Shown here: positions 20,557-33,032 of the stretch, one piece after another | How the letters are laid out: each line of letters opens with the position of its first letter | How positions within the stretch are numbered: position 1 is the stretch's first letter | From: Phoronis australis | Lineage: Eukaryota; Phoronida; Phoronidae | Assembly (NCBI GenBank): GCA_002633005.1 | Contig: NMRA01000346.1 | Location: 66,248-116,442 of the forward strand | Direction of reading: 5' to 3' | DNA: 50,195 nt | Notes under the pieces: generated by a model | What the model was told of the DNA's origin: nothing | Database searches by the model: none | The model's input: the letters and a program-made list of their open reading frames with translations, nothing else | Position numbers and translations under genes: made by a program

Positions 20557-21050
20557 CCGCACACGCACGCTCACTCACTCTCATACGCAGACGAACATCA
20601 AAACAAACGTCACGTGACAACAACGTGTGTTCATCCAGAGATTTTTCTCGTGTTGTGGGGTACGATGTAGCGCAGATTTGGACTTAATCGCAATTAATCT
20701 GGACTCCACATGAACGTTAAAAATTGTAAAACATAAGGAAGATTTCAGGTAATTTGTTGAGTCGAAACTATATTTTTATTCAAGAATTCAAGTTTTCCTA
20801 TTGACGATCGCGATTCAGCGACGTATCAGTCGGCAAGTTTTCGCCCAAGGATTTCAGCACAATTTTTTGAAAAATGATCGTAATTTAACAACGGAGTTTG
20901 ATAGCAATGCACCACAATTTTGTAGAAAGACTGTCATAGGCTACAAATACGTCACAGAGCGTAAATTTGATGAATCCTAGCTTCCGATTTTACCCGTTTC
21001 GGAAACCGAGTTTCAACTGCCTCAGGCTACAATAAGCGTCCCCTCCCCGT
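20557..21050 (+). repeat. Dispersed repeat R1, copy A
   Basis: Shares long stretches with 25380-25895 and 28430-28840, in the same order and orientation: ACGTCACGTGACAACAAC, TTTTTCTCG, AAGAATTCAAG, GATCGTAATTTAACAAC, TTTGATAGCAATG. No ORF is conserved among the copies. Contains the palindrome GTCACGTGAC at 20609-20618. Probably a non-autonomous transposon, but I see no ends. Confidence 0.8.
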
Positions 21051-21663
21051 GAAATGAAATTTTCTAAGCGTTTATTAGAGCCAATGCAGAATACAGCTTT
21101 CCACCAAGGCTACGACATTATTCTTTGTTGCATTAGTTAACTGGTCTTGGCTAATTATCATTTTATGGCCTGGTCATCCATTCAGCCAAAAGTAGTTCCA
21201 TAGGTGGCTTATCAGCCAATTATTCACGCATGCTGACTCACAATAGAAGCCTGATAAGAGTGAAGGTGGATAAATGCGATGTTCCTGCAGTTTCTTGTGT
21301 TAGTGGATGTGTTCACGACATGTTCGATCCCGGTCTCAGGCCCGTAGGAAGGTAAACAAGGGGCACACACGAATTAGACTTCGCCAAGCTTTCCTCACCC
21401 TCCTTTCTTATTACCCAACTCCGCCCACCCCCGCCCCCAAACTGAGGACCCCCGCCCCCAATCTGCGCATGTGGCCAATTTTGTACCGACCAGCCCCTAC
21501 GCCCGCTACATGTGGTGGACAAATCTCGGGGACTGGCAGCCATCAGAACTTGAGTAAATCATACTGGTTGACAAATGTTCTCTTTAATATTAGCTTTTCT
21601 CCATGTTTCGCTGTCGTTCTGTTATCGTGAGCACATGTTGGGCGAGGAAAAGTGCGAAGCCGG

Positions 21664-21857
21664 TTGAAAGATACAATCAGTAGGCTACCGCTGGAAGATA
21701 ACCAGTAAGCTACCGTTGGAAGATACAACCAGTAGGCTACCGCTAAATGATACAACCAGTAGGCTACCGCTAAAAGATACAACCAGTAGGCTACTGCTGG
21801 AAGATACAACCAGTAGGCTACTGCTGGAAGATAACAAGTAGGCTACCGCTGGAAAAT
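21664..21857. repeat. 27-bp tandem repeat, ~7 copies
   Basis: The unit is close to GGCTACCGCTGGAAGATAC plus AACCAGTA, with variants (CTGCTGG, CGCTAAA) and one shortened unit (AACAAGTA). Because 27 is a multiple of three, the minus strand reads as hydrophobic nine-residue repeats. I do not regard that as coding. Confidence 0.85.
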
Positions 21858-21888
21858 TAGATTGCAAGAAAGCTAAAAAAAAAAAAAT

Positions 21889-22245
21889 CATGAAGACGTG
21901 TCTAAGAAAATTCGCAACTTGAAGAATGAATCACGGAAAAGCATATTCGTCAAAGATGGCTTACAGCTAGCCCAGCAGATCCAACACTACCTTTCTAGAT
22001 TTGCCACTATCGGTAAATGTGGAAAACAGAGACAGTTTGATTCAGAAGGTGTAACTGACGAAAAGACAGTCTACCATCAAAGATGTGATAATATAAATTT
22101 GAAAACTGAATACATGGACTCTGAAAGTGATCCATGTGAGTTAAATGGGTTGACACAATACAGTGGCTGGGGCCATAAATACTCTGAACAGTCTACTACA
22201 TTCAATAGTTGGTTATCACAAGCAAAGCTTGTTGCAGCACAGTAG
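21889..22245 (+). CDS. Unrecognised 118-aa open frame
   Basis: Begins with ATG at 21889 just after an A-run and ends at a TAG. The product is basic at the start (SKKIRNLKNESRKS) and polar later, with two Cys. I recognise no domain, and see no splice sites or promoter. It lies downstream of, and convergent with, the DFPase-like gene. It could be a transposon remnant or chance. Confidence 0.2.
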   Translation, partial: HEDVSKKIRNLKNESRKSIFVKDGLQLAQQIQHYLSRFATIGKCGKQRQFDSEGVTDEKTVYHQRCDNINLKTEYMDSESDPCELNGLTQYSGWGHKYSEQSTTFNSWLSQAKLVAAQ

Positions 22246-22496
22246 TTGCGTGCGTTGTCTGAAGCTTTGTCGGTACGAGAATTGCTAAGTACAAAGCATT
22301 TTCAGTGTGGCCACTAAATTTAGAGGTACGGCCAGAGTATTGCCTAACCAATATATTGTTGCAAAATGAATTCCTTTTCTGCTCACCAGTTCGCTGCAAA
22401 AATGGGCATAACCCGAACTGAACCAATGAGTCAGTAGACTTTTTCCCAGCACGACGCACTTTATATAGAAAAAGTTTTTCACATTTGGATACAATT

Positions 22497-25400
22497 TCAA
22501 ATGTCACAATACTGTGGTTTTCCCTTGTGCTTCCAGTTAAACTTCCACAGCCCATGGCTGTCGTGCTCCGTTACATAGACAGACCGGCTGTTAGGCTCAA
22601 AGTGGAGATTACTCGGTTTAGCAAAAGGAAGTTGTATCCTACAAAATGGAGAGCCCCCTGACGGTGGGAAAACTTCTAAGTACCCCGAGCCCCAGTTAGC
22701 AACTAACAAGTTGCCCTCCTCGTCAAAGTCAATTCCGTCGGGTCCACCATCATGATCGCCTAAAATAAAACAAAAATGAGTTATTTACAAACCAACATAA
22801 GAAAGGTGAAAAGGTGAAAAAAAGTGCTATCAAGATACCTTAACGGGGACATAAAATTGGTGATAGAATTTTGAGAGTTAGTACAGAATGATACAGATCC
22901 GTGAAATGTCCTGTTCCAAGTTGCTGCGAATCATCTCATAACATGAAAATCCCATGATTTTAAATACTCACTGATATCCTGGAACCAGGAAATTGGAGCC
23001 TATAATTATAACTGGACTGCTTTACGTGCATCCAAGAAATTCGCGAAAAAAGCAAGACCACACAAAATCTTAGTAAAATGACAAACAAACTGAGTATAAA
23101 CGGTGTTGAAAAACAATGTTTTGGCGTTTCGCTGACATTATAAACTGAGCAACAGTCTGCCATTTGCTATCAAAATCTAACTATATAAAGGTGTATTTGC
23201 ATGCCGCTATGCTAATGTATAGAGGGAACTAAACGACAATGCTATTTGAACATCAGCTATGCTAATGTATAGAGGGAACTAAACGACAATGCTATTTGAA
23301 CATCAGCTACGCTAAACACAGTGCAGTTGTATTCATTGACAACTTGTAAATGTGAAAACAAAAAATTCTACAAGAAGGTGACCTTTGCACTACTGACGTA
23401 CCTTGGGGCTCACATAGTCCCCATAATGCAGTGTTATTCCCCAGCTTACTAACTGGATACTGTTGAATGATTTACGGCTGTTCATTTTCAGCACAAAAGT
23501 TGTTCTCAAAAACATTCGGCAATTTTCAACCAACTTCATATTCACATCATCACGACATGTTGTGTTTCTAACTAATTTGACCAAGTAATCACAGAGATAA
23601 AAACTTCCATTTTAACCCGGCAGCTCAGACCATTTTTAACAAACGAGGTAGAAACTTCTGATCACAGCTAAAATTACACCCCAGTTAATGTAAAGAAATT
23701 GGTAGCCTACTGCCGGTAGAATGGGTGTGTTCCCTGGAGACCATCCAAAGAGGTCAGAAACTGCGGCAACAAAACAATTCAATTCACATATTTACTCCTT
23801 AAATGCTTTACTGTCAGTTGATTACCTGGAACTTTCGCCCATATTCGCCTGTTTTCAACCTTTCCGGGGCCTTTGATGTCATATGCCCATAGAAGCTTTG
23901 TTTGTGTTTCGGCCACTATCAACACAAGGGGTCGTCCTGTCTTTGAGTGCTGCACGGCAATCCCATTGCTGAAGGCATACCCTGTGTCGATTCTCCTCAT
24001 TATCTCATTTGTTGGTGAATACCAATAGATGGAACCAAAACGACCCTCTTTGCTTGACCTTTGATATCGATCTGGGGCAATTTTCCCAGCAGGGGCTGTA
24101 ATCCAAAGATTTCCGTCGTAATCAAAACTAAGGTCGTTACAGCCTTGCATTTGTTTGTAGGTAAAATCGCGTCGCGTTATTTGCTTAAAGTGACCGTCTC
24201 TTGTCACTTTCAGTAGCCCAAGTCTCATGTCAGCTACCCAAACGTTGCCGTGGCGGTCGCACTGACACCCCGCTGGGATACCACCATCATGTCCGTCACG
24301 AGGTGCACAAAGGATTTCACACTGAAATCAACAAAAATGTTGTTAAACTGGTTAGAATGTACCAACCAATGCAGCGCAGCCTCGTACCCAAGCCTCAAGA
24401 TGGTGCTGACTGGTTTAGCCATTTGAGGCTTGATGGTTGTGAGGAATGAAATGTGTCAGAATTCTGACAGAAATCGCCGGAATATAAGTAATATAAAGTC
24501 GTATCAATTTTGAATTTTTTGCGGTATAATATCAGAGTGAAGACTAGACTAACGGCATGTTACAGCAATTTAAGTCTAAATTATTGCAAAACTGAAGTAT
24601 TTTGATTCGAAAACAGATTCATTTCTATGGTACTATCAGGAAGAGATGGTTATCTCTTCCTTTAAAAAAGAATTGAAAATAACCACGCGCACAACTTTTA
24701 TTTCAAACAATAACCAAAATGATGTCTTGTGCTTGCTTCATTAATAGCAGCAACAACGCCTGTGAAAACAAAAGCAACGCGGAGCGTTGAAATGCGCCCA
24801 CGAATGCATCGCAAATAGTGTGCTTTTAGGGTTATTTATTTGTATCATAAAAATGGCCACTAGATGGCGGAAAAACGTACAATCCATCCAAAAACGGGAA
24901 CATGCCATATTTCGTAAAAATCTGTCAAGGAACTTAAGAGAAACAAAGGAAAACAGAATAAAATGAAATTGCCACTTGTAGGCACATCGTCCGTTCAACC
25001 TGCCTGAAAGTCTTCGTCTGTTATCTTCATATAAATTCACTTACTAAATATAACAAAGATCCTGTAATGGGTTTTGGAGATACAGCTATGGGCGCAAAAA
25101 GACTAACACTAGGAGGCACCACAGTAGTCAGTCGCAATCATCAAACGTCCTCTTCACACTGAAAACATACACGCCAATTTTCAATCCCTAGAATGATTTG
25201 GTTGATTTTGGGGTGGACGCCAAAAACAAGATTTTAAACACAGCAAAAATGGCCACCAGGTGACGAAAAATACCTCGCGAATCGAAACTTGGCCAAGAAG
25301 CGCGCGCTAGGGCCTACATATAATATGTGGGCCTGCCCAATTAGATAAATATAATATTACAGCTCATTGGGCCTGCTACTCTGGCAAATGAACACTGATG

Positions 25401-28400
25401 AAACGCACGCGCTCGCTCACTCCGTGCACACCTGTTGACTCACTTCAATACAAACGTCACGTGACAACAACATATGTGTTCGTCCAGATTTTTCTCGTTG
25501 CGGGTGCGATCTAGCGCAGATTTTGACTTAATCTGCGGTTAATCCCGACTCCGAGTCCAGAGGAACTTAAGAATCTTAGGAAAGGCTATTTGGAAAACTT
25601 AAGGAGGATTTCAGGTAATTTGAGACGAAACTATCTTTACTCAAGAATTCAAGTTGTCCTATCGACGAAGCAGCGACGCATCAGTCGGCAAGTTTTCGGC
25701 CTGGGATTTCAGCACATGTTTTTTAAAAAGATCGTAATTTAACAACAGAGTTTGATAGCAATGCACCACAGTTTTGTAGAAAGTCTGTCATATTATACAC
25801 GTACGTCACAGCGCTTAAATTTGATGAATCCTAGCTTCCGATTTCACCCGTTTCGGAGACCGGGTTTTAACCGCCGTAGGTTACAAAAAGCGTCCCCCTG
25901 GGCACTTTTTATGGCGAATACGGTAGCAGTAATAGATGGTGACATCAGTGCACGAAACGATGATTTTTATTTAAAGTAGCAGCAAGTTTGTGGTCACTGG
26001 CGCCAACGGCCAGGTGACTGATCCGAACTTCGGGCTGGGCGAGTAGATTTTCTAGCTCCGGCACTCACTCAGCTGGCGAGCAGGGTTTTTCAAGACTAAA
26101 AGCCTGGGTATATCCCTGACTTCCACACTTTTCCAAAAGAGGGAAAACTACGAAGAAATGGTTGAGGAGGGTAAAAGTCTAGTTGCCGTGCGTATTGGTA
26201 TGTTTTTTGGAGACCGACTCAACATCAGACAACTTGATTTTTGGTAACGATGATAAGTCTTTTGACCACACCACCTTTGCAGGACGATGCCATGTTTGTC
26301 TAGGCGCCTCCTTTTCGATCAACACGACAGCTGCGCCCCGCGTTCGTGAAATTGGTGAATACGGTCGAACTCACCTTGCCGAGAGGTGTCGCGTTAACCG
26401 GTGAGGAAGGTGAGAAACTAGTACGCATCGACGTCAGTGGTTCGTCTGCAGAGTGAATACCGCTGTATTGCGGAGCATCGTTCCCGCTTTTCCGAAATAT
26501 GAAGCTGCGAAGAAAGCGGGTATATCGTTTTTTTCGACTTCCTCGGGAGCCCGAAATGCTTAGGAAATGACTCGCAGTAGTGAAGAATGAAAGGTAGGCT
26601 GTTAATAGCAAGTATGAGGCCGTGAAACATCTCCGTATATCCTGTGGCCGGCATTTTGTCGACAGTGATTTCTCTGACGAATTCCGGCTTACCAAAGAAC
26701 TGTCCACACGTTCCGTTGCATGTGCATGTTCACGGCGCCTCTCTAGTATTTCTTGATCAGTCTATTCCGGTTCGAACTGGTAGCCTGTGAAACCTAACGA
26801 TCCGACCCGTGAAGTCTTCGTCGCTTGAGCTCTTGACTGAGTCGGGATTGGCGCGGGGCGAGTTGCCGGGGTTGCGTGCCCTAGTTAATTATAGTTAAGT
26901 CTATTCGCTTGTTAATGGTAGTCACAGCATCAAACGAAGTAGCTGATGAACTCCAGCAAATGACCTTCCAATAAAACAATCGGCTGTGATTTGAGCTTCC
27001 TAAGGGTCACTTATATTTGGTCTTCCAGCAGATAAACAAGATCGATTATCGCGCGCTCTTGTGACCAAACTGGAATTGACGCGCAGGTTATTTAATAGCT
27101 CAAGGAGATTTATTTATCATTTATTTGGATACTAGGTGCTTAGTTTACTTAATTGCACATTGCCCCAAGATTCGCAAAATTCAGCCAAAACAATTAAGCA
27201 TACGTTATATAGATTGACGGCTGCAGAGGAACTGACAAAACCATGTCGTCTGCACACAGCAGGCATAACAAAGTTTCTCACCTGGGGGCAACGAAGTCGC
27301 CTTGAGTTATGCAACCTCTGTCTGGGTCAAGATGTTGTGCATAGTACTATTATGCACTGAAGGCATTTTAGGGAGTAATGTTATTGCCAAGAAAGGAACC
27401 CGACCGACCTGCATTAGCGGAGTTGCAACCGAATCGATTTAACGATTGCGCATGTCCGGAAATTAGGGTGCGCAAAGGCTACTGGGATTGTTGATGGTAA
27501 ACGGGATGGCCGTCTGGTTTGCACGACGTGTAATTTGTGTGCATTAAACTACGCTGCTGTATGTAATTCTGCCGCTATTCGCCCTAATTAGCGCCCATGG
27601 CTCAACAAGTGCCCCAACGCGTTTTCAGACTTTGCTAAAGTAAGCGCCCAGCCCATGAACTACATGCGAAAAATGCCCTTACCTACAGTTCTAACGTCTC
27701 CAATTTATCAATTGAAAGATCCGACAGCCTGAATTTGTAACGGACCACGAGCCTCACCGTTATGTCCGTATACACTTCAAACTTACGCCGCGATTCAAAA
27801 AGAACGCAGAAGTTTTGCTGCTCTTGCGAGGGATGTGCCCCACTACGCGGGTCTGGACTTTGAAAACAGACACAGCGTACTTGTCAAAGAGCGGGATTGC
27901 ATTGTTTCTTTCCAGTACAGATCTTCTCCGGCCTCAAACTTCTTTGTGCATGTGAAAACCGTGAATCGAAGACTAAAAAAAAAAACTCGACCAGTGTTAG
28001 CACGCGACCAAGAAGCGCGCGCTGCATAATGTACCGACTGTCATCGAAGATTAATCGGGTAACATAGCATCGGCAAATAAATATTGGCACTAATTTCCGA
28101 AAGTTTCCAATACCGTAAAAAGCTTCTGCATTATTTTTAAGAGAAATTATTTAACTAATCATAATTGGTGTTTTTAAGGTCAAAATGACCCACTTCGCAC
28201 CCTTACACCCCAAATCTTCCGGGAAATAGCTGTTACACTACGGTCACGCATCCACTCACCCGGCGACTCAATGAGTGACATGTCGGTCTTACCGAAAAAA
28301 TTCTCGAACGTTTTTAGCAGATGAGGCCAGCAAGTGCTAAGCCGTAAATATTAAAACACGCTCTGCTTGACTGCTTGATTTTTTTTTTTTTTGGATACAA

Positions 28401-30981
28401 TGCACACCTAGATCATTACATTACTCTGGCAAATGAACTCTGACAAGCACACGCACGCTTACTCTCACACACACGCATACAAACTTCAAAACAAACGTCA
28501 CGTGACAACAACATGTGTTCCCACAGAGATTTTTCTCGGGTTGCGTGCTACAATCTAGCGTAGATTTGGACTTAATCTGCAGTTAATCCAGACTTCACAA
28601 GAACTTAAAAATCTTAGAGACGCTATTTGGAAAACTTGAGGAGGATTTCAGGTAATTTGTTGAGTCAAAGCTGTATTCTTATTTAAGAATTCAAGCCCTA
28701 TCGACGATTGCGAGACCAGCAGCTACGCATTTGTCGGCAAGATTTCGCCCTGGAACTTCAACAAAATTTTATGAAAAATGATCGTAATTTAACAACGAAT
28801 TTTGATAGCAATGTACCACAATTTTGTAGAAAGTAAATAATAATAATCTGCACGCTTTATCTTAGCGCGTAATGCATATAGTGTGCATACGTTAAGTGAG
28901 TCGACCCAGAACAGGTGATTGTGCAGAGGCATTATCCTCAAAATTGCTCATGTTGGCTTGGTTCTGGTCAAGCGAAAACCAATTTTTTTTTCACTACCAA
29001 CCGCCGTGGAGTATTTGTTACTGTTTCTTTGAAGGGAGATATTGTTGGGCAGTTTCTAAGATACGTTTTCTTGCCGCCCTCAAAATGAGCGCTGCACACT
29101 TTATGCTACGAAGTCGGAAAGAATTCACGAAGTCGGCCTTTGCTACCAGCTCTACCGATGTCTCTGACCCATGTTTAACGCAGTTCTTGATCCTTGGGAA
29201 ACAGGTAGTAACTAAATTGTTTATTTCGCTAACTGGTATTATAGCATGCCAGGCACACAACACGTATAACCTCCCTGTGGCCGGTTCGCCCCCACGCTTG
29301 CCGACGTACTTGTTTACCAGCTTAACCACAATGCAACATTCTGACCCATTTCCAATATGGCGGCGTTGCAACTCCGCTAAGTCATCCCATTTGAGGAGCC
29401 GGGCCGTGTGAAGTGCTGACGCCAGATGAAGTTAATCAAACACGGTTAATTGTGTAAAGACCGGGTTACTCATTTCAGGAGAAAACTCCATTTGGCACTG
29501 GAGTTAACCTTTGGCACAATAATCAGTTCATTTTGATATTGCTTTTCGATGCCACTGAATTAACTCAAGAATTCATTCAATACCAGGCAAATTACAATGG
29601 ACTTATTTTGTAACCCTGGCAAGAGCCCAACAGTACAACTGAAAAACTCTTTAACTCCATCTCGAGTTTTCACGCAAGAAAGTCGAGAAATGGTTCTTCG
29701 ATGGAATTTTAGTAGAAGCGTTATCTCATTTTAAGTAGCTTGGGTTGTTCCATCATGACCACTGAGAGGTCTGCTGAGGGAGGGAGTGAGAGAAAGAGTT
29801 TAGAATAGACGCATTTTATCCGGTAACATCGTTTTTATTGAATTTAATAAATCACATAAATTGATCCTATCCCCGTCGCCATTTTTATGTATGCGATGTG
29901 TTAAACTCAATAAAAAACTGATTTCTCATGAGAACTCTTGATGTTTCTCTTTTCTAAAATTACTTCACTATCTGAACCTCATAAAAATTACGATCTCGTA
30001 TTTGTTATGCATTGGGTCAATGACCCTATTTATTCCAATAAGTCAATTCTTATACTAAAAAAACTGAAACAAAGTCGCACAGGCCCCACCCGACAGTTAA
30101 GGCCCGACACAAATTCAGACATGCGAATAAACTTAGTAAACACAAAAATCGACAATTTTGATTTCTCTAAACGTGAGGTATTGACGTGGGTATAGACAAT
30201 ATATGTTGCAATCTTTAAGAACAAGCCAAGCCTAGGAGCAAACCCGGCACTCGTGAGCAGAGTGATTGCTCCCGGCTCTTTCACTCCCGGTCAGACTGTC
30301 GCCGTGTGACCGGTGATGTATCCGACTCCTGATGGTAGGCTACACGGTTTCCTAAGCCTTTTTCGGGAGAAAAAAATAGTGTTTTACACGTTCCCAACCC
30401 GCAAACGGCCAAGACTGCCCTAAAAATAAACCTCAAGCTAAATACCTTTATTGACTGCCAGCGGCTTTCCCGAATTATATTGACTGATGTGTTTGACATT
30501 CTCGTAGCGTGGTATATGGCAGATAGCGAGCCACGGAAGCTTTGTCTAAGCTCTAAACAGGCATTGTGTGAAAGGGGCCAGTGAATAGGACCAGGGCGTT
30601 TCACAGCTGTCTACCGTCTCTGGACGGCAGGGGTCAACAATTAAGAGATGAGAGAAGACATCAATGAATGATGTTACGGGGTCTCCTTGCCAAGTCAGAC
30701 GGCGAAGCATTCACGACTCGCTGACATGTAACCGAATTTAACACATTGACTATCAACACAACGTGCGCATAGTGTAGTGTTATTACCTGTTCGTTTTCCA
30801 GGTCAACCTTCAAGACCTCTCCCGTCGGTTTACCCTCGGAGTCTTCCACTTCTGGGGCCACCATGTACATGTTACCATTGTGATCGAACACTGGTCCTTC
30901 TGCACCGCGCAGTCCAGACAGAATTTGTACACAGTCAGCTACAAAAACTTCCATATTGCAGACTACAGTAGTTTGAAACAT
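22497..30981 (-). CDS. Diisopropyl-fluorophosphatase-like (SMP-30/gluconolactonase superfamily), complete
   Basis: Three exons: 30981-30787, 24321-23826 and 22759-22497 (stop TGA). The joints are phases 0 and 1 with consensus GT/AG, giving 317 aa; squid DFPase is about 314. The family is a six-bladed propeller with two calcium ions. Predicted catalytic-calcium ligands are Glu28 (GAEGPVFD), Asn127 (GCNDLSFD), Asn184 (FSNGIAV) and Asp238 (PDGIDFD). The second-calcium site has Asp241 and Leu282-His283, and the active-site histidine is His296 (VTEHD). All sit at a near-constant offset from squid numbering, which I recall from the literature. Met10 (ATG at 30954) aligns better with the family start than Met1. 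No signal peptide is evident, so it is probably cytosolic. These enzymes hydrolyse P-F bonds in organophosphates; the native substrate is unknown, perhaps lactones. Intron 1 is 6.5 kb and full of repeats. Confidence 0.93.
23206..23315. repeat. 50-bp tandem duplication
   Basis: The unit starts GCTATGCTAATGTATAGAGG and is present twice (23206-23255, 23256-23305) with essentially no differences, then a 10-base partial copy. It lies in intron 2 of the DFPase-like gene. Confidence 0.9.
24857..24870 (+). promoter_or_regulatory. CTCF-like core motif
   Basis: CCACTAGATGGCGG fits the bilaterian CTCF core (CCASYAGRKGGCRS) at every position. It lies about 540 bp inside intron 1 of the DFPase-like gene. 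A degenerate relative (CCACCAGGTGACG) lies near 25255. A match to a short motif can be chance, and similar words occur in some transposons. Confidence 0.3.
25380..25895 (+). repeat. Dispersed repeat R1, copy B
   Basis: Second copy of the repeat at 20557, with small indels. Contains GTCACGTGAC at 25456-25465. Located in intron 1 of the DFPase-like gene. Upstream it shares CTCTGGCAAATGAAC with copy C, so the true left end lies further out for these two copies. Confidence 0.8.
26470..26710 (+). pseudogene. Decayed THAP zinc-finger sequence
   Basis: Reads VYRFFRLPREPEMLRK, TGA (26568), LAVVKNER, TAG (26595), AVNSKYEAVKHLRI, then SCGRHFVDSDFSDEF. This is the second half of a THAP finger, ending in its C-x2-H pair. 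Both stops fall where the domain normally has Trp, so each is likely a TGG lost by one G-to-A change. It is related to the remnant at 43570-43790. Such fingers come from P-element-like or other THAP-carrying transposons, or from host genes. Non-functional as it stands. Confidence 0.65.
26731..28429. other. Intronic stretch, no gene recognised
   Basis: Lies inside the large first intron of the DFPase-like gene. Short open frames on both strands show no motif. AGAAGCGCGCGCT (near 28008) is shared with 25295, which marks further dispersed repeat material. Confidence 0.45.
28430..28840 (+). repeat. Dispersed repeat R1, copy C
   Basis: Third copy, more diverged and ending earlier (after TTTTGTAGAAAGT). 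Contains GTCACGTGAC at 28497-28506, preceded by CTCACACACACGC. Also in intron 1 of the DFPase-like gene. Confidence 0.8.
28841..30660. other. Intronic stretch with unexplained open frames
   Basis: Open frames on both strands overlap around 28896-29411 (171 aa plus, 117 aa minus). The minus one has a protein-like composition, but I recognise no domain, and neither has splice support. Possibly an old transposon piece. Confidence 0.3.
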
Positions 30982-31499
30982 GGAGTGGGTGTGTGTTATC
31001 TCGAGCAGCCTGTATATTGTCTATTTGATTGACCTGGGGCGCTGTGTTCTAACTTCTTACCGGGCTCGGCCTGTCCAAACATTCTCAGATTTTTCGTACT
31101 ACGACTTAATATGTATTCGTATGCAACCGGCTTTCGTACATGACTAATCGGAGTGCGTGGACAGGTGTCCCGATACGACTTTTTAACCTATTTTTGTCAA
31201 GAACAGGCATCGCGCGGTGGGAGGGAAATCCGAGCAAGAGTCAAGTTTCATGCCATTGAAGTACTTTGATTCAAGAATTTTAGCTGGGAGTCTGCTGCAA
31301 AATTTTTCTTCTGTAGTCATTCATCAGTCAAATCCCGTAAAAATTCCTGGTTCAGAAGATTGATACTCAAGTGATGAGAGGGCCTGGATAGCCGGGAAGA
31401 AAATTACTACCACTTATTTTCACGTAACGTATTATTCATTTTGGTAAGGCCTATTATCGGCTCTTGCAGCTTCGGTTAAGAATCAGTTTTGGGGAGAAG

Positions 31500-31832
31500 T
31501 TTTTTTGAAACGTTGGAGAATTGCTTGGCATTTTCCCTTTTAACAAGGCAATGAGTCCCTACGAGCCAAATTGGTTTAATCCCAAAATCTCAATTGACAA
31601 GAAATACATATTTTATGAAGGTTGGCATGCCAACGGCATTGTATATATTTACGATTTGTTAGATTCTAATGGTAATTTCATTTTGATGTCATACAAAGAC
31701 TTTTGTAATTATGATGGATTTTCTCCACCATTCATGGGCGTGCGTTGCCAACGGAACTTACTTGAACATATAGATTCGTCCAAAATCATTATTCCGGCAT
31801 CACCGTCTACAGTTCATTACCACTTTCCTTAA
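31500..31832 (+). pseudogene. L1/Tx1-like LINE ORF2 C-terminal fragment
   Basis: The ~100-aa frame contains NPKISIDKKYIFYEGWHANG, IVYIYDLLDSNGNF and YKDFCNYDGF. This layout (N..I.I..K.I....W...GI..I.DLL...G.F.....F...Y) is typical of the segment after the reverse transcriptase in L1-like elements. The stop (TAA at 31830) is followed by an A-rich stretch. It is truncated at the 5' side, and the upstream RT is absent. Confidence 0.65.
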
Positions 31833-32450
31833 CACATGTAAAAACGAGAAGTGTGTATAATATGTTTGTTACTTTCCAACTCAAAAAAAAAAACAAAATT
31901 TAAAAATAAGTGGGAAGACTGTCTTAATAGGGAGCTTTGAATAGTGGAGAACTGTCTAGATTATATTCTTCGTTCACTAAAGACACTAATCTTAAATGAT
32001 TACAACTTAGACTTACTCAAAGTATTCATAGTACAAAATGTTTGTTATATAAAATAGATATAGTTAACTCACCACTAGTGTGGAAAAGGCCCCGAGAATC
32101 TTTGCCATGTTTTTTGGTAGTGTGAAGTTATTCAGAAGTTTTGGAAGTCGGTGAACTGGTTTACACTGATCCAAAATAGGGGTCGTTTTTAGCTCGAGTT
32201 GAGTTTGACAGCTGTTATTGTAAAGAATACTAGACAACTGTAAACTTAGTCTGTTACGTCGCCTGCGACCTCAGCGTCCCGTTTACATATACTAGAACAT
32301 CTCTTTCCGTGTCAGCTGATCCGTGTCAACCCGGCGCAACTGACACGGAGCAAATTGATCGGTGTCAAACGCCCGTTTACACACACAACTCACTAACTGT
32401 GGCAAGACAGAAATTGTAGACTGGAGAGTGGATCACACATGCGCAGGTTT

Positions 32451-33032
32451 ACAAATAACCTCGCTGGTTCCCTGCGTGCTTAGCCCAGCCAGCACGCAGG
32501 TATCACGTAGTAGCACGTGCTTTAGCATTGGTCGATGTAATCTTGGCAGTCATTGGTTAGCTTTACAACACCGTGAGAAAAATGGCGGACTGTGAACGAT
32601 TTTTAGCCTTGTCGTTTCTGAAGTGATGTTTAATAGCCGCGTGCTTGAAGCACATACATGCATAATAAACACAAATTATGTGGCCGATTTAACCGGTGTG
32701 TTATTCATACTGTATAAGAACACTATCGTAAACAAAAGTCATCGACAGTAGAAAGATGTATTCCGAAAAGGCTCAATATTACAATTTCTAGGCGTCACAT
32801 TTCCTGAACATAATTTTAAGCACCGATTTGTCTGTACAACAGACCACATTTACACTTCAGTCCATCAGTCATGCCAGTTTGTTTGCGCAAAGCGCTGCCT
32901 GTTGAGAATTCGACTAGCCAATCAGAAACGCCGGTGTAAAAAAATTTACAGAGGAAATTTAAGTGATACCTGCGTGCTGGCGCGGCTACCGCCCCATCTA
33001 GCGGCACGCAGGGAACCAACGAGACAAATAAC
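32451..33032. mobile_element. 564-bp non-autonomous DNA transposon with 9-bp target duplication
   Basis: Element 32460-33023, flanked by identical ACAAATAAC at 32451-32459 and 33024-33032. Inverted ends: CTCGCTGGTTCCCTGCGTGC at left and the inverse of CTCGTTGGTTCCCTGCGTGC at right (one mismatch). Each end also contains an inner GCACGCAGG inverse, so each terminus folds on itself. The interior has no transposase. A 9-bp duplication is the usual size for Mutator-like elements. It lies upstream of the DFPase-like gene. Confidence 0.85.

Noticed and set aside
21543-21891. Minus-strand hydrophobic repeat peptides resembling membrane segments
   Set aside because: They come from the 27-bp tandem repeat and have no gene context.
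28896-29411. 171-aa plus-strand open frame
   Set aside because: Overlaps a minus-strand frame, lacks any motif and lies in a repeat-rich intron; not supported as a gene.
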